Below the pieces are notes generated by a model. It saw only the letters and a program-made list of their open reading frames with translations. It ran no database searches and was not told the DNA's origin. From Hymenobacter sp. DG01 (GTDB taxonomy: Bacteria; Bacteroidota; Bacteroidia; Cytophagales; Hymenobacteraceae): 64,000 bases of DNA. The DNA is taken from the NCBI RefSeq assembly GCF_006352025.1, contig NZ_CP040936.1, forward strand, positions 4,667,054 to 4,731,053, read 5' to 3'. Positions 1-7,956 of this stretch are shown here, piece by piece (the stretch's first letter is position 1; each line of letters begins with the position of its first letter). Position numbers and translations under genes: made by a program.

Positions 1-1
1 C

Positions 2-196
2 GCCACCTGTATTGGTGCCTTGGCTGTTCTGCTGACCTGGCGCGAACGGGCCGCTTCCGCCCCCGAGCGGTGGCGCCGACTGATTCTGGTAGTGCTGCCC
101 GCTTCGGGGGCGCTGCTGGGCCTCCTGCTCTGGACGCTGCTGCACGTGATGCTGCTGTGGGGGCAGCATGCGCCAGCAGTTGCGGGCGTGCAGTAA
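2..196 (+). CDS. C-terminal fragment of a membrane protein
   Basis: The window opens inside this gene. 64 codons are open in frame 2 and end at a TAA at 194-196. The fragment has two hydrophobic stretches separated by a short charged loop (TWRERAASAPERWRRL), the second being LILVVLPASGALLGLLLWTLL-like and long enough to cross the membrane. No family is recognisable. Its shape (helix, basic loop, long helix, short tail) resembles the two small membrane genes just downstream, so the three may be tandem relatives; that is inference from layout, not from an alignment. Confidence 0.5.
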   Translation, partial: ATCIGALAVLLTWRERAASAPERWRRLILVVLPASGALLGLLLWTLLHVMLLWGQHAPAVAGVQ

Positions 197-208
197 CTGG
201 CCGGAGTC

Positions 209-582
209 ATGAAAGCTCAACCAGTAACGGTAGTAGGGCAAGCCAAGTCATCAGCTGAGCCAGGGCCTGGAGCTCTGTGGCGGTGCTACTGGTAATCTGT
301 TGGGGTTGGTGGGAGCTTTTACTGAATACTGCGGACTGGCGGTTTAACCCGGAGCAGCCATGGCTTGGTTTGTTCTAGCTACCCCTGGTCAGCAACGCCG
401 TGGTCGTTCGGTGGACTACCCTGCCTATGTGGAGAAGCCTTGACGCAGATGATTCCGCGTTTAGCCAGGCCTCTATAACACGGGTAGTTGCCCTGATTTT
501 AGGCCTGATATTTCATGCGGTTTTTCTGCTTTGGTGCCTGTGCATGGTAGCATTTTCCGGTACTGACATGAACATCCATTAA
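209..582 (+). pseudogene. Decayed small membrane protein gene
   Basis: ATG at 209 begins MKAQPVTVVGQAKSSAEPG in frame 2, which soon runs into a stop at 293-295. From about 259 frame 1 is open and reads a hydrophobic segment (VAVLLVICWGWWELLLN), then has a TAG at 376-378, then stays open through a second hydrophobic segment (RVVALILGLIFHAVFLLW) to the TAA at 580-582. Read together this is one gene of about 125 codons with a frameshift near 260-277 and an in-frame stop. A functional remnant starting at GTG 400 (60 codons) cannot be excluded. Its size and helix layout match the intact gene at 588-974. Confidence 0.45.
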
Positions 583-587
583 TTCTT

Positions 588-974
588 ATGCTTACTTGGC
601 TAGACCCACTTGTAGCCCAACTACTCCGTTTTATCCGGTACACCGTGCTGCCTGCTGTGCCCCGGGCGCTGTGGTGGGTGCTTTTAGCCATGATGGTCGC
701 TTCTCTTAACCTTGTTTTTGAGCGCGAGGTGTGGCCGAATACCCCCAAGGCGGAGCCTGTATTCACGGGCGGACTGTGCACCGCCCTGGCTACGCTGCCT
801 TGGTTTGCCGCGGATACCGCCCGGCGCATAAGCCAGAAAGTGGCAAGCTGGTGGTGCGGCATGTGGTGGCTGGTGGCCCTGGGATGTTACCTTGTAGCTG
901 CAGCATCTACTTTTATATTCTGTATAGTCGTGGTAAGTATGTGCTGGAAGATGGTGGCGTTGATCTTTCACTAA
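588..974 (+). CDS. Small integral membrane protein, unknown
   Basis: 128 codons, ATG start six bases after the preceding stop. There are hydrophobic segments around residues 27-45 (ALWWVLLAMMVASLNLVF) and 90-125 (two adjoining helices ending in SMCWKMVALIFH), with a soluble loop of about 45 residues between. It is rich in Trp and Cys. No domain or motif that I recognise. Its position beside a similar decayed gene suggests a small lineage-specific tandem family. Function unknown. Confidence 0.5.
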   Translation: MLTWLDPLVAQLLRFIRYTVLPAVPRALWWVLLAMMVASLNLVFEREVWPNTPKAEPVFTGGLCTALATLPWFAADTARRISQKVASWWCGMWWLVALGCYLVAAASTFIFCIVVVSMCWKMVALIFH

Positions 975-1075
975 TACAGAACGCTAAGCTGATGGATAGT
1001 TTGCTGCCAGAAGCCAGGTAGCAGGGGTGACGCGGATGAAGGATGTCTTTTCATCTTCAGGCCGCCCGTAACTGG

Positions 1076-1083
1076 TATATTTG
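1076..1083 (+). promoter_or_regulatory. -7 element for the PBP1A gene
   Basis: TATATTTG matches the Bacteroidota -7 consensus TAnnTTTG exactly. No good TTG is present about 20 bases upstream. Transcription would begin near 1090, so an upstream in-frame ATG at 1043 would not be in the mRNA and the ATG at 1133 is favoured. Confidence 0.5.
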
Positions 1084-1132
1084 CGACTCCGTTGCCGGTT
1101 CGTCCTGCTTCGTTCGCCTCACTGCGCTCTGC

Positions 1133-3520
1133 ATGTCCGCTCCTGATTCTTCAGCCAAGAAGTCCTCCACTCGTCCCGCCCGGAACTGGCCCAACATTCT
1201 TTCCCGCACGCTGTGGGGAATTTTTGTGCTCGGGGCCGGTATTTTTCTGCTTTACCCCATTCTGGTGAGCATGAACTTTATGTTCCTGTTCGGGAAGTCG
1301 CCGAGCCTGGAGGAACTGGAAAACCCACGGGTAGAGCAGCCCTCGCAGGTGTTCACCGCCGATGGGGTGCTGATTGGGCGCTACTTCCGCGAGAACCGCT
1401 CCCCGGTGCCGCTGAGCAAGATGTCGCCCTGGCTGATTAAGGCCCTGGTTGCCACCGAAGACGTGCGCTACCAAGAGCACTCCGGCATCGACCCTAAGGC
1501 CATTGCCCGGGCTGTGGCGGGGGTAGCTACCGGCGGCAACGGCGGCGGGGGCTCCACCATCACTCAGCAGCTGGCCAAAAACCTCTACAAAACCCGCCGC
1601 AAAGAAAATATTGGTCTGCTGGGCCACCTGCCGCTGGTAGGAACTATCATCAGCAAAACCAAAGAGTGGCTGACGGCCGTGGAGCTGGAGCGCCGCTACA
1701 CCAAGGATGAAATTCTGGCCCTGTACTTTAATACCGTAGAGTATGGCTCGCAGGCCTACGGCATCAAGGTAGCCGCCAAAACCTTCTATAGCACCTCCCC
1801 CGATAGCCTGACCATTGAGCAGGCCGCTATGCTGGTGGGCATGCTCAACAACCCCACGGCCTACAACCCCAAGTTTCACCCCGTGGCGGCCCGCAAGCGC
1901 CGCGACCTGGTACTGACCCGTATGGGCCAGGCCGGGTTGCTGACGGAAACCCAGGTAAAAGCTGAGCAGGCTACCCCCATCGTGCTTCAATACCAGGTTG
2001 AAAAGCACGTCGATGGGCCGGAAACGTACTTCCGCGGAGCTGTAAGCCAGTTCGTGAATGCATGGTGCAAAAAGAACAGCTACGACATGTACCGCGACGG
2101 GCTGCGCATCTACACCACCATCGACTCGCGCATGCAGAGCCACGCCGAAGAAGCCGTGCAGAAGAAGATGAAGACGCTGCAGCGCACCTTCGACAACTTC
2201 TGGCGCAACCGTGGTAAAAACCCGTGGGTAGATGAGGAAGGCAATGAAATTCCCGACTTCATTGAAACCCAGATGAAGCGCACCGAGCAGTACAAGGAGT
2301 TGGCCGAGCAGTACAAGGGCCGGCCCGATCTGCTCGACTCCGCCCTGCACCGCAAGCGCCCCATGAAGGTGTTTACCTGGAAGGGCGACGGGGACACCAC
2401 TCTGGTGATGTCGCCGCTCGATTCGCTGGCCTACTATAAGCGTTTCCTGCGGGCGGGCATGATGACCATGGACCCTTTCACGGGCCAGATTAAGGCCTGG
2501 GTGGGTGGCCTTAACTACCGCTTCTTCCAATACGACCACGTTAAGCAGGGCAAGCGCCAGGCCGGCTCTACCTTCAAGCCCTTCGTGTACCTCACGGCTC
2601 TCGATAACGGCTACTCGCCCTGCGACCGTATCCGGGATGAGCGCGTGACCATTAACTACGTGGAAAACGGGCAGCCTATGGAGTGGAAGCCCGACAACGT
2701 GACCCGCGAGTACACCGGCATGAACATGACGCTGCGCTACGCCATGGCCCGCTCGGTGAACTCCGTAACGGCTCAGCTAACCGAGAAAGTAGGCTGGGAT
2801 AACGTAGCCAAGTACGCCAATAAAGTAGGCATCCGGAGCAAGCTGCTGCCGGTGCCCAGCATTGGTCTGGGCTCGGGCGGTGACGTTAGCGTGTACGAGA
2901 TGGTGAATGCCTACAGCACCTTCGTGAACCAGGGCTTCCGGCCCGAACCCATGATTGTAACCCGCATTGAGGACCAGAACGGCAACGTGCTGGTTCAGTT
3001 CGACCCCCAGCAAAAGCGCGTAATTCCGGCCGAAACAGCTTGGCTAATGACCTACATGCTGCGCGGCGGCATGGAGGAGCCCGGTGGGACTTCCCAGGCC
3101 CTCTGGGACTACGAGCTCTGGAAGAAAAACAACCAGATCGGGGGCAAAACCGGCACTACCTCCAACTACTCCGACGGCTGGTACATGGGCGTCACCAAGG
3201 ATCTGGTAACCGGCGTATGGGTAGGGGGTGAGGACCGAAGCATCCACTTCCTCAACTCCCAGCAGGGCGAAGGCGGCCGCACGGCCCTGCCCATTTTCGG
3301 TACCTACATGGAGAAGCTGTATCAGGACCCCGAGCTGGACATCCAAATGGGCCCCTTCCCCCAGCCTACCGTCAAAATCACGAAGAAGTACGTCTGTGTA
3401 ACCGCTGAGCCGCGCCGCCGCCGTGAGGCCGAAACCGTGGATACCATTGTGGTAGATAACCTGCTGGAAAACCTCAATAACGGCAGTGTGCCCCTGCCCG
3501 ATAGTCTGGGCGGTAGATAA
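1133..3520 (+). CDS. Class A penicillin-binding protein (PBP1A type)
   Basis: Bifunctional peptidoglycan synthase: it polymerises lipid II glycan strands and cross-links the stem peptides in the periplasm. With the ATG at 1133 the protein is 795 residues. One inner-membrane anchor spans about 25-46. The GT51 transglycosylase domain follows, with EDVRYQEHSG at 109-118 (catalytic Glu109) and GGGGSTITQQLAKN. The transpeptidase domain has the SxxK nucleophile STFK at 479-482, SVN at 541-543 and KTGT at 672-675. All catalytic motifs are intact and the length is normal for the family. The start is chosen because a promoter -7 element lies at 1076-1083. It stands alone and ends at a strong bidirectional terminator. 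Confidence 0.95.
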   Translation: MSAPDSSAKKSSTRPARNWPNILSRTLWGIFVLGAGIFLLYPILVSMNFMFLFGKSPSLEELENPRVEQPSQVFTADGVLIGRYFRENRSPVPLSKMSPWLIKALVATEDVRYQEHSGIDPKAIARAVAGVATGGNGGGGSTITQQLAKNLYKTRRKENIGLLGHLPLVGTIISKTKEWLTAVELERRYTKDEILALYFNTVEYGSQAYGIKVAAKTFYSTSPDSLTIEQAAMLVGMLNNPTAYNPKFHPVAARKRRDLVLTRMGQAGLLTETQVKAEQATPIVLQYQVEKHVDGPETYFRGAVSQFVNAWCKKNSYDMYRDGLRIYTTIDSRMQSHAEEAVQKKMKTLQRTFDNFWRNRGKNPWVDEEGNEIPDFIETQMKRTEQYKELAEQYKGRPDLLDSALHRKRPMKVFTWKGDGDTTLVMSPLDSLAYYKRFLRAGMMTMDPFTGQIKAWVGGLNYRFFQYDHVKQGKRQAGSTFKPFVYLTALDNGYSPCDRIRDERVTINYVENGQPMEWKPDNVTREYTGMNMTLRYAMARSVNSVTAQLTEKVGWDNVAKYANKVGIRSKLLPVPSIGLGSGGDVSVYEMVNAYSTFVNQGFRPEPMIVTRIEDQNGNVLVQFDPQQKRVIPAETAWLMTYMLRGGMEEPGGTSQALWDYELWKKNNQIGGKTGTTSNYSDGWYMGVTKDLVTGVWVGGEDRSIHFLNSQQGEGGRTALPIFGTYMEKLYQDPELDIQMGPFPQPTVKITKKYVCVTAEPRRRREAETVDTIVVDNLLENLNNGSVPLPDSLGGR

Positions 3521-3532
3521 AAAACGGGCTGA

Positions 3533-3584
3533 CTAAAACCAGCAAGACTCCTGCAATGCACTGCAGGAGCCTTGTTGGTTTTAG
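3533..3584. terminator. Bidirectional terminator
   Basis: Two nested perfect stems: CTAAAACCA/TGGTTTTAG outside and CTCCTGCA/TGCAGGAG (3548-3555 with 3562-3569) inside. It sits between the convergent PBP gene and the minus-strand gene whose stop codon (3581-3583) it overlaps, so it can end transcription from both sides. Confidence 0.75.
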
Positions 3585-4798
3585 CCGCGGCGAAACCGAC
3601 GCAGCCCCCATAGTCCGAGCAGGCACCCGGCGGCTACTACCCCAGAAAGCAGCTGAAACTTGCGGCGCCACGGCTGCGTCGTATGCATAGCGTGGCTTGT
3701 TTCCAGGGAGTTGCTCCAGGCAATAAAGGCATCCGCAATCGGCAGGGCCCCGAAAAGGTAGCGCTTACCGGCCGCCGAGCTCCAGGGCATCCCGAACGCC
3801 TCCACGCTGTTGCGTAGCCCCAGGGCAGTAGCCGTATCGCCATAGCGCTGCATGGTGCGGCGGCCTACAATAGAGGCTGCCCCGCCCACGCCCCAGATAA
3901 CGGGGCCCGAATCAATGTCCTCGGTGAGTTGTGCCCCCCGGGCCGATTCCTGCACACCCGGAAGCCCGAGCCGGGCAGTAAGGAAATGTGCCCGGTACCG
4001 CTGAAAATGCGTTTGGGCGTAGGCTGAATCGATTTCGAGCAGAAAATTGAGCAGTTGGCTTTGCGACGAGCCCCGGGCGGCTTCCACTACCCCTCCGGTA
4101 GTGGCGGATGTCTGATGAGGTATCATCTGCCGCGAATCGAGGTGCTGGTCAACGGTCCGCAGCCAGGTAGAGAGGTCGGCCCGGTACGCAGCGGGCAGTA
4201 GCCGGTCGTGCCATGCCAAGGCAGCCACGCACATCACGCCGTCGGCGGGCCAGGCCGCGCCGGAGTACGACTCAGGGTAAGGGGTAGGGCCGGCGCGCAA
4301 GGCAGTAGCAATGGCAGCGCATTGTCGCTGAAAGTGCGTCACATCAGCAGGCAGGTGTTGGGCTGTCGGCAGGGCAGCCAGGTAGCGCCCCAGCACATAC
4401 GCCGACCATCCTTGGTAAAAGGCACCATAAGGCAGCGGCAAGGCCGGATCAAACGCCAGCCGCCCCTCCGGCGACTGTATCTGCCGGAGAGCCCAGTCCG
4501 CTTCGGCCTGGGCCTCCTGACGTAAGGCACTTTGGACCGGCAAGTGGGGTAGCAGCTCTATCCAGGTCAGCGCGTACAGCGCGTTCTGGTACACGAATCC
4601 TTCCGGATACAGGGCCTGCATCTGCTCAGCGGCGCCCGCATGCATTTTCGTGCGCAGGAACTGCAGCTGCTGCACCACGTCCTGATTGATACGGGCCGGA
4701 CCCGTAGGAGCAAGCGTGGGCTGGTAATAGAGCCGGGTATTCAGGTACACCAGAAGCACCAGCCAGCTTCCGAGTACCAAGCGGAGCAGCCAGCGCAT
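3581..4798 (-). CDS. Membrane-anchored alpha-helical protein, unknown
   Basis: 405 residues. There is one hydrophobic segment at the N terminus (LVLGSWLVLLVYL, about 7-20) and one at the C terminus (VVAAGCLLGLWGL) followed by an Arg-rich tail. The large middle part is helical and would lie outside the cytoplasm; the order of conserved-looking patches (YQNALYALTWIEL, YGAFYQGWSAYVLGRYL, GPVIWGVGGAASIVG) looks like an alpha/alpha-barrel of the kind found in glycoside hydrolases and linalool dehydratase, but I cannot assign a family. It starts 8 bases after the stop of the epimerase gene and is probably co-transcribed with it. Confidence 0.7.
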   Translation of the reverse strand: MRWLLRLVLGSWLVLLVYLNTRLYYQPTLAPTGPARINQDVVQQLQFLRTKMHAGAAEQMQALYPEGFVYQNALYALTWIELLPHLPVQSALRQEAQAEADWALRQIQSPEGRLAFDPALPLPYGAFYQGWSAYVLGRYLAALPTAQHLPADVTHFQRQCAAIATALRAGPTPYPESYSGAAWPADGVMCVAALAWHDRLLPAAYRADLSTWLRTVDQHLDSRQMIPHQTSATTGGVVEAARGSSQSQLLNFLLEIDSAYAQTHFQRYRAHFLTARLGLPGVQESARGAQLTEDIDSGPVIWGVGGAASIVGRRTMQRYGDTATALGLRNSVEAFGMPWSSAAGKRYLFGALPIADAFIAWSNSLETSHAMHTTQPWRRKFQLLSGVVAAGCLLGLWGLRRFRRG

Positions 4799-4806
4799 GC
4801 GGCAGC

Positions 4807-5718
4807 CTACTGCTCTCCGTAAAACGACTCCAGAGCTTCCCGCAGGGTCGGAAACTCGAACCGGAAGCCCTGTTGCAGCGTCTTCTCAGCACTTACCCGC
4901 TGGGAGGCCAGCACAATTTCGCTCATCTCACCCATCACCAGCTTCAGCCCGAACTCAGGTACTTTCGGTAGCACCAGGGGGCGGTGCAGCACGGCCGCCA
5001 GGGTTTCGGTAAACTCTTTATTCGTGACGGGGGTAGGGGCCACGGCATTGAAGGTGCCCTGCCACTGGGGCTCTTCCATGGCTTGAATAAAGAGCCGGCA
5101 CAGGTCATCGAGGTGAATCCAGGACATGTACTGCCGGCCCGAGCCCAGGGGGGCGCCGGCCATCAGCTTCACGGTGCGGGCCAGCGGCACCAGAGCACCA
5201 CCCTCGGGGCTCAGTACAATGCCAATCCGGAAAATAGCCGTGCGGATGCCGTCAGCCGCTACGCTCTGCGCGGCAGCTTCCCACTGTCGGCATACCTCGG
5301 CCAGAAAATCATCCGGAGCCGGAGTAGTTTCTTCTGTTACCAGGGTATCGTCCCGGTCGCCGTAGATGCCTATGGCTGAGGCCGAAATGAAGGCTTGCAC
5401 GTGGTGGTTGCCGGTGGCCAGCTCTCGCGCCATCAGCTGGGTACCCGCCAGGCGGCTCGACAGAATTTCGCGTTTGCGCTCCTGGGTCCATTTGCCATCC
5501 GATACGCTACTGCCCGCCAGATTAATAATGTAGTCGGCGTAGGGTACGGCGGCTTCGTCAATGGTACCGGCCAGCGGATCCCAGCGGAAGCTGCGGTAGC
5601 GCCCATTGCCGGGTGTGCGGCTCAGCAAGGCCACTTCGTAGCCGGCATCAATAAGCATTTCGGCGAGGCGGGTGCCAATCATACCGGTGCCCCCGGTAAT
5701 CAAAACTTTGCGCGACAT
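4807..5718 (-). CDS. TIGR01777 family NAD(P)-dependent epimerase (SDR39U1/YfcH-like)
   Basis: 303 residues, the usual length. The N terminus MSRKVLITGGTGMIGTRLAE carries the Gly-rich Rossmann loop of extended short-chain dehydrogenases. Further family features are INLAGSSVSDGKW, SASAIGIYGDRDD and the C-terminal conserved block PLVLPKVPEFGLKLVMGEM typical of TIGR01777/DUF1731. The substrate is not known for this family. First gene of a likely two-gene operon with the membrane-anchored unknown. Confidence 0.88.
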   Translation of the reverse strand: MSRKVLITGGTGMIGTRLAEMLIDAGYEVALLSRTPGNGRYRSFRWDPLAGTIDEAAVPYADYIINLAGSSVSDGKWTQERKREILSSRLAGTQLMARELATGNHHVQAFISASAIGIYGDRDDTLVTEETTPAPDDFLAEVCRQWEAAAQSVAADGIRTAIFRIGIVLSPEGGALVPLARTVKLMAGAPLGSGRQYMSWIHLDDLCRLFIQAMEEPQWQGTFNAVAPTPVTNKEFTETLAAVLHRPLVLPKVPEFGLKLVMGEMSEIVLASQRVSAEKTLQQGFRFEFPTLREALESFYGEQ

Positions 5719-5802
5719 GGGTGGGAACGGGTAGCTCAGCGCCCCCGTGGGGGTAGCGCCTGGGGTAATAGGTGCGAAAACGACGGGAAAGCTAACAGCT
5801 TT

Positions 5803-6489
5803 TTATTTGCCAAGCAGCCGCAGAAATTCCTGCCGCAAGGCATCGTCGCGCCCGAAAGCGCCCCCGTATTCGGCCGTAAGTGTACTGCTGCTCGTGTCGT
5901 TCACGCCGCGGCTCATTACGCAGAGGTGGTCGGCCTCAATCAGTACGGCCACGTCATTAGTGCGCAGGGTATTTTTGAGTTCCTCGGCAATCTGGCGCGT
6001 CAGGCGTTCCTGCACCTGGGGGCGGCGGGCAAAGTACTGTACTACCCGGTTAAGCTTGCTCAGCCCCACTACATGCTCGCCGGGCAGGTAAGCCACGTGG
6101 GCCTTCCCGATAATGGGCACAAAGTGGTGCTCACAACACGAAAACAGCGTGATGTCGCGCTCCACCAGCATGTTCTGGTACTGGTAGCGGTTCTCAAACA
6201 GCTTCACGTCGGGGCGGTGCTTGGGGTCGAGGCCCTTGAACCACTCCTGCACGTACATTTTCGCTACCCGCTTCGGGGTGCCGCTCAGGCTGTCATCTGT
6301 CAGGTCCAAACCAAGAATCTCCATGATTTCCCGGAAGTGACCCGAAATGGCTGTAATCTTTTCCTCGTCGCTGAGCTGGAAAGCATCAGGGCGAAGGGGG
6401 GTGCGCAGGTCGGCCGGTAATTGAGCATCAACGGCGGGACGGTTAGCGGCGCCGTCCGCGGCAGCAGCCGCAGCAGCGGTGTTATCCAT
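5803..6489 (-). CDS. folE: GTP cyclohydrolase I
   Basis: Converts GTP to 7,8-dihydroneopterin triphosphate, the first step of folate and biopterin synthesis. 228 residues. The zinc-binding pattern is visible as CEHH at 119-122 (Cys119, His122) and Cys190 in HLCVMSRG. SGTPKRVAKMY (69-79) and the C-terminal TAEYGGAF are also family hallmarks. The first 30 residues are an Ala-rich extension. The ATG overlaps the end of the upstream PTPS gene by 8 bases, so the two are translationally linked. Confidence 0.96.
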   Translation of the reverse strand: MDNTAAAAAAADGAANRPAVDAQLPADLRTPLRPDAFQLSDEEKITAISGHFREIMEILGLDLTDDSLSGTPKRVAKMYVQEWFKGLDPKHRPDVKLFENRYQYQNMLVERDITLFSCCEHHFVPIIGKAHVAYLPGEHVVGLSKLNRVVQYFARRPQVQERLTRQIAEELKNTLRTNDVAVLIEADHLCVMSRGVNDTSSSTLTAEYGGAFGRDDALRQEFLRLLGK

Positions 6490-6889
6490 GGTATTCTACA
6501 AAATTGCGTTCGGTCTCATACAGCGTGACCGACAGGGTCAGGTGCTCTTCTACGTGGAGGCGCAGCCGGTTCCAAATCACTACTGCAATATTTTCGGCCG
6601 TAGGATTGAGGTGGCGAAACTCCTCCGTATCCAGATTCAGATTCCGGTGGTCAAAGGTATCCAGAATCTCGCGTTTGATCAGGTCGCTCAACCGCTTCAT
6701 ATCATATACATAGCCAGTAGCCGGGTCAATCTCGCCGGTCAGGCGCACAATCAACTCGTAGTTATGTCCGTGATAGTGAGGGTTGTTGCACTTGCCAAAC
6801 GTGTCCTGGTTCTGCTCTTCGCTCCAGGACGGATTGTGCAGGCGATGAGCGGCGTTGAAATGTTCCTTGCGGCAGACGGTAATAGGCAT
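6482..6889 (-). CDS. 6-pyruvoyl-tetrahydropterin synthase family (PTPS/QueD)
   Basis: 135 residues. Zinc ligands His15, His40 and His42 (NAAHRLH and HYHGHNY) and the catalytic Cys34 (FGKCNNP) are present. The stretches FGKCNNP, GEIDPATG and the YETERNFVEY tail resemble the animal biopterin-pathway PTPS more than the QueD consensus as I remember it. The substrate is dihydroneopterin triphosphate, the product of the overlapping folE. Either 6-pyruvoyl-tetrahydropterin (biopterin route) or 6-carboxy-tetrahydropterin (queuosine route) could be the product. No other que gene lies in the window. Confidence 0.92.
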   Translation of the reverse strand: MPITVCRKEHFNAAHRLHNPSWSEEQNQDTFGKCNNPHYHGHNYELIVRLTGEIDPATGYVYDMKRLSDLIKREILDTFDHRNLNLDTEEFRHLNPTAENIAVVIWNRLRLHVEEHLTLSVTLYETERNFVEYHG

Positions 6890-7094
6890 AGTCGAGACTA
6901 AACGCGCCCACGGGGCTTTTGTTCACACCATATTCGAGAATATCAGGCAGTTGGCCTTCGGGCGGATAGCTAGCTCAGCAGGAAGAAATGACAGTTTCTG
7001 GTATATAAGCAACTATGAATATTAATTTTCCAACAAAAGACAGTTTTCTTCAAAAAAAACAATCTGCTCCCTGGTGAGATGCTGGGACACTAGT

Positions 7095-7102
7095 TAAATT
7101 TG
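7095..7102 (+). promoter_or_regulatory. -7 element upstream of the coiled-coil protein
   Basis: TAAATTTG fits TAnnTTTG, 70 bases before the ATG at 7172. The surrounding 6890-7171 intergenic DNA is AT-rich and holds nothing else I can name. Confidence 0.4.
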
Positions 7103-7171
7103 ATGAGTTGGAACTGAGTTGACCAACCTTCAAACCTGCAAATCATTTTTTCTCAACCTATTTCATTGTCT

Positions 7172-7882
7172 ATGAAACGAGGCGTACTCTTCTCTCTGCT
7201 GCTGATGTTGGCAACGTCGGTGACTAGCCTGGCGCAAAAGTCGCCTGTTGACGAAACGGATATGGCCGTAAAAGGCATTCCGCGCAAAGGGCAGCGTGTT
7301 TCTGTGCAGCTGGACAGCAAGCGCGTAGAAGAATCCTGGAAAAAGCAGTTGGACGAGCAGTTCGGCAGCAAAGTAAAAGCCGACAAAGGCGTGTACACCA
7401 TGGACGGAGTCGTAATCGAATCCGTTTCCAAAACCCCGGTGCGTGTTATCAGCAAAGTTGACGCCGTGCCGACGGGTACTACCATCTGGTGGTCGATTGA
7501 CCTGGGCAATGCTTACCTGGGCAAAGAAGCTACCCCGGTGCAGTGGAAAGCTGCCGAGGGCTACCTGAAGGATTTCGCCCGGAAGCTCTACCGCGAAGAC
7601 TTGGCCGTACAGGTTGCCGAAGCTGAAAAAGCGCTGGTATCGTCGCAGAACAACCACATGGCGGTAATTGCCAAGGCCGATGCCATCAAAAAGGACATCG
7701 AGAAGAACAAGGCCCGCAAGATTGAAATTCAGCAGCAGCTGGCCCAGAACGCCGCTGAACTGCAGCAGTACAACAACCAGGTGGACATGAACCTGAAGGA
7801 GCAGGAAGCTGCCCGCGCCGACATTGTGAACATGCGCGTAGCCCTGGAAGCCGTAAAGGAGCGCATGAACAAAATTGAGTAG
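7172..7882 (+). CDS. Secreted protein with C-terminal coiled coil, unknown
   Basis: 236 residues from the ATG at 7172; a TTG two codons earlier is less likely. MKRGVLFSLLLMLATSVTSLAQ is a clear signal peptide. Residues from about 25 to 145 form a compact region (KGQRVSVQLDSKRVEESWKK, then GVVIESVSKTPVRVISKVDA). From about 155 to the end is a continuous heptad-rich coiled coil (AEKALVSSQNN to MNKIE), rich in Ala, Gln, Lys and Glu. I recognise no family. It stands alone with its own promoter and terminator. Confidence 0.75.
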   Translation: MKRGVLFSLLLMLATSVTSLAQKSPVDETDMAVKGIPRKGQRVSVQLDSKRVEESWKKQLDEQFGSKVKADKGVYTMDGVVIESVSKTPVRVISKVDAVPTGTTIWWSIDLGNAYLGKEATPVQWKAAEGYLKDFARKLYREDLAVQVAEAEKALVSSQNNHMAVIAKADAIKKDIEKNKARKIEIQQQLAQNAAELQQYNNQVDMNLKEQEAARADIVNMRVALEAVKERMNKIE

Positions 7883-7907
7883 TCTGGTTTTTTTAACTGC
7901 TCTACAG

Positions 7908-7950
7908 TAAACAAGAAGCCCCGCCTGAATCCAGGCGGGGCTTCTTGTTT
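7908..7950. terminator. Bidirectional terminator
   Basis: AAACAAGAAGCCCCGCCTG pairs perfectly with CAGGCGGGGCTTCTTGTTT around a 5-base loop, giving an A-tract on one side and T-tract on the other. It separates the convergent genes at 7882 and 7957. Confidence 0.85.
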
Positions 7951-7956
7951 AGAGGA

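Noticed and set aside
1151-2539. Open frame opposite the PBP gene (462 codons)
   Set aside because: Shadow of the PBP frame; no recognisable domain and composition typical of antisense translation.
6965-7010. tRNA-like TAGCTCAGC stretch
   Set aside because: The D-arm-like sequence is not followed by an anticodon stem, a T-arm GGTTCRA or an acceptor pair, so no cloverleaf can be drawn.
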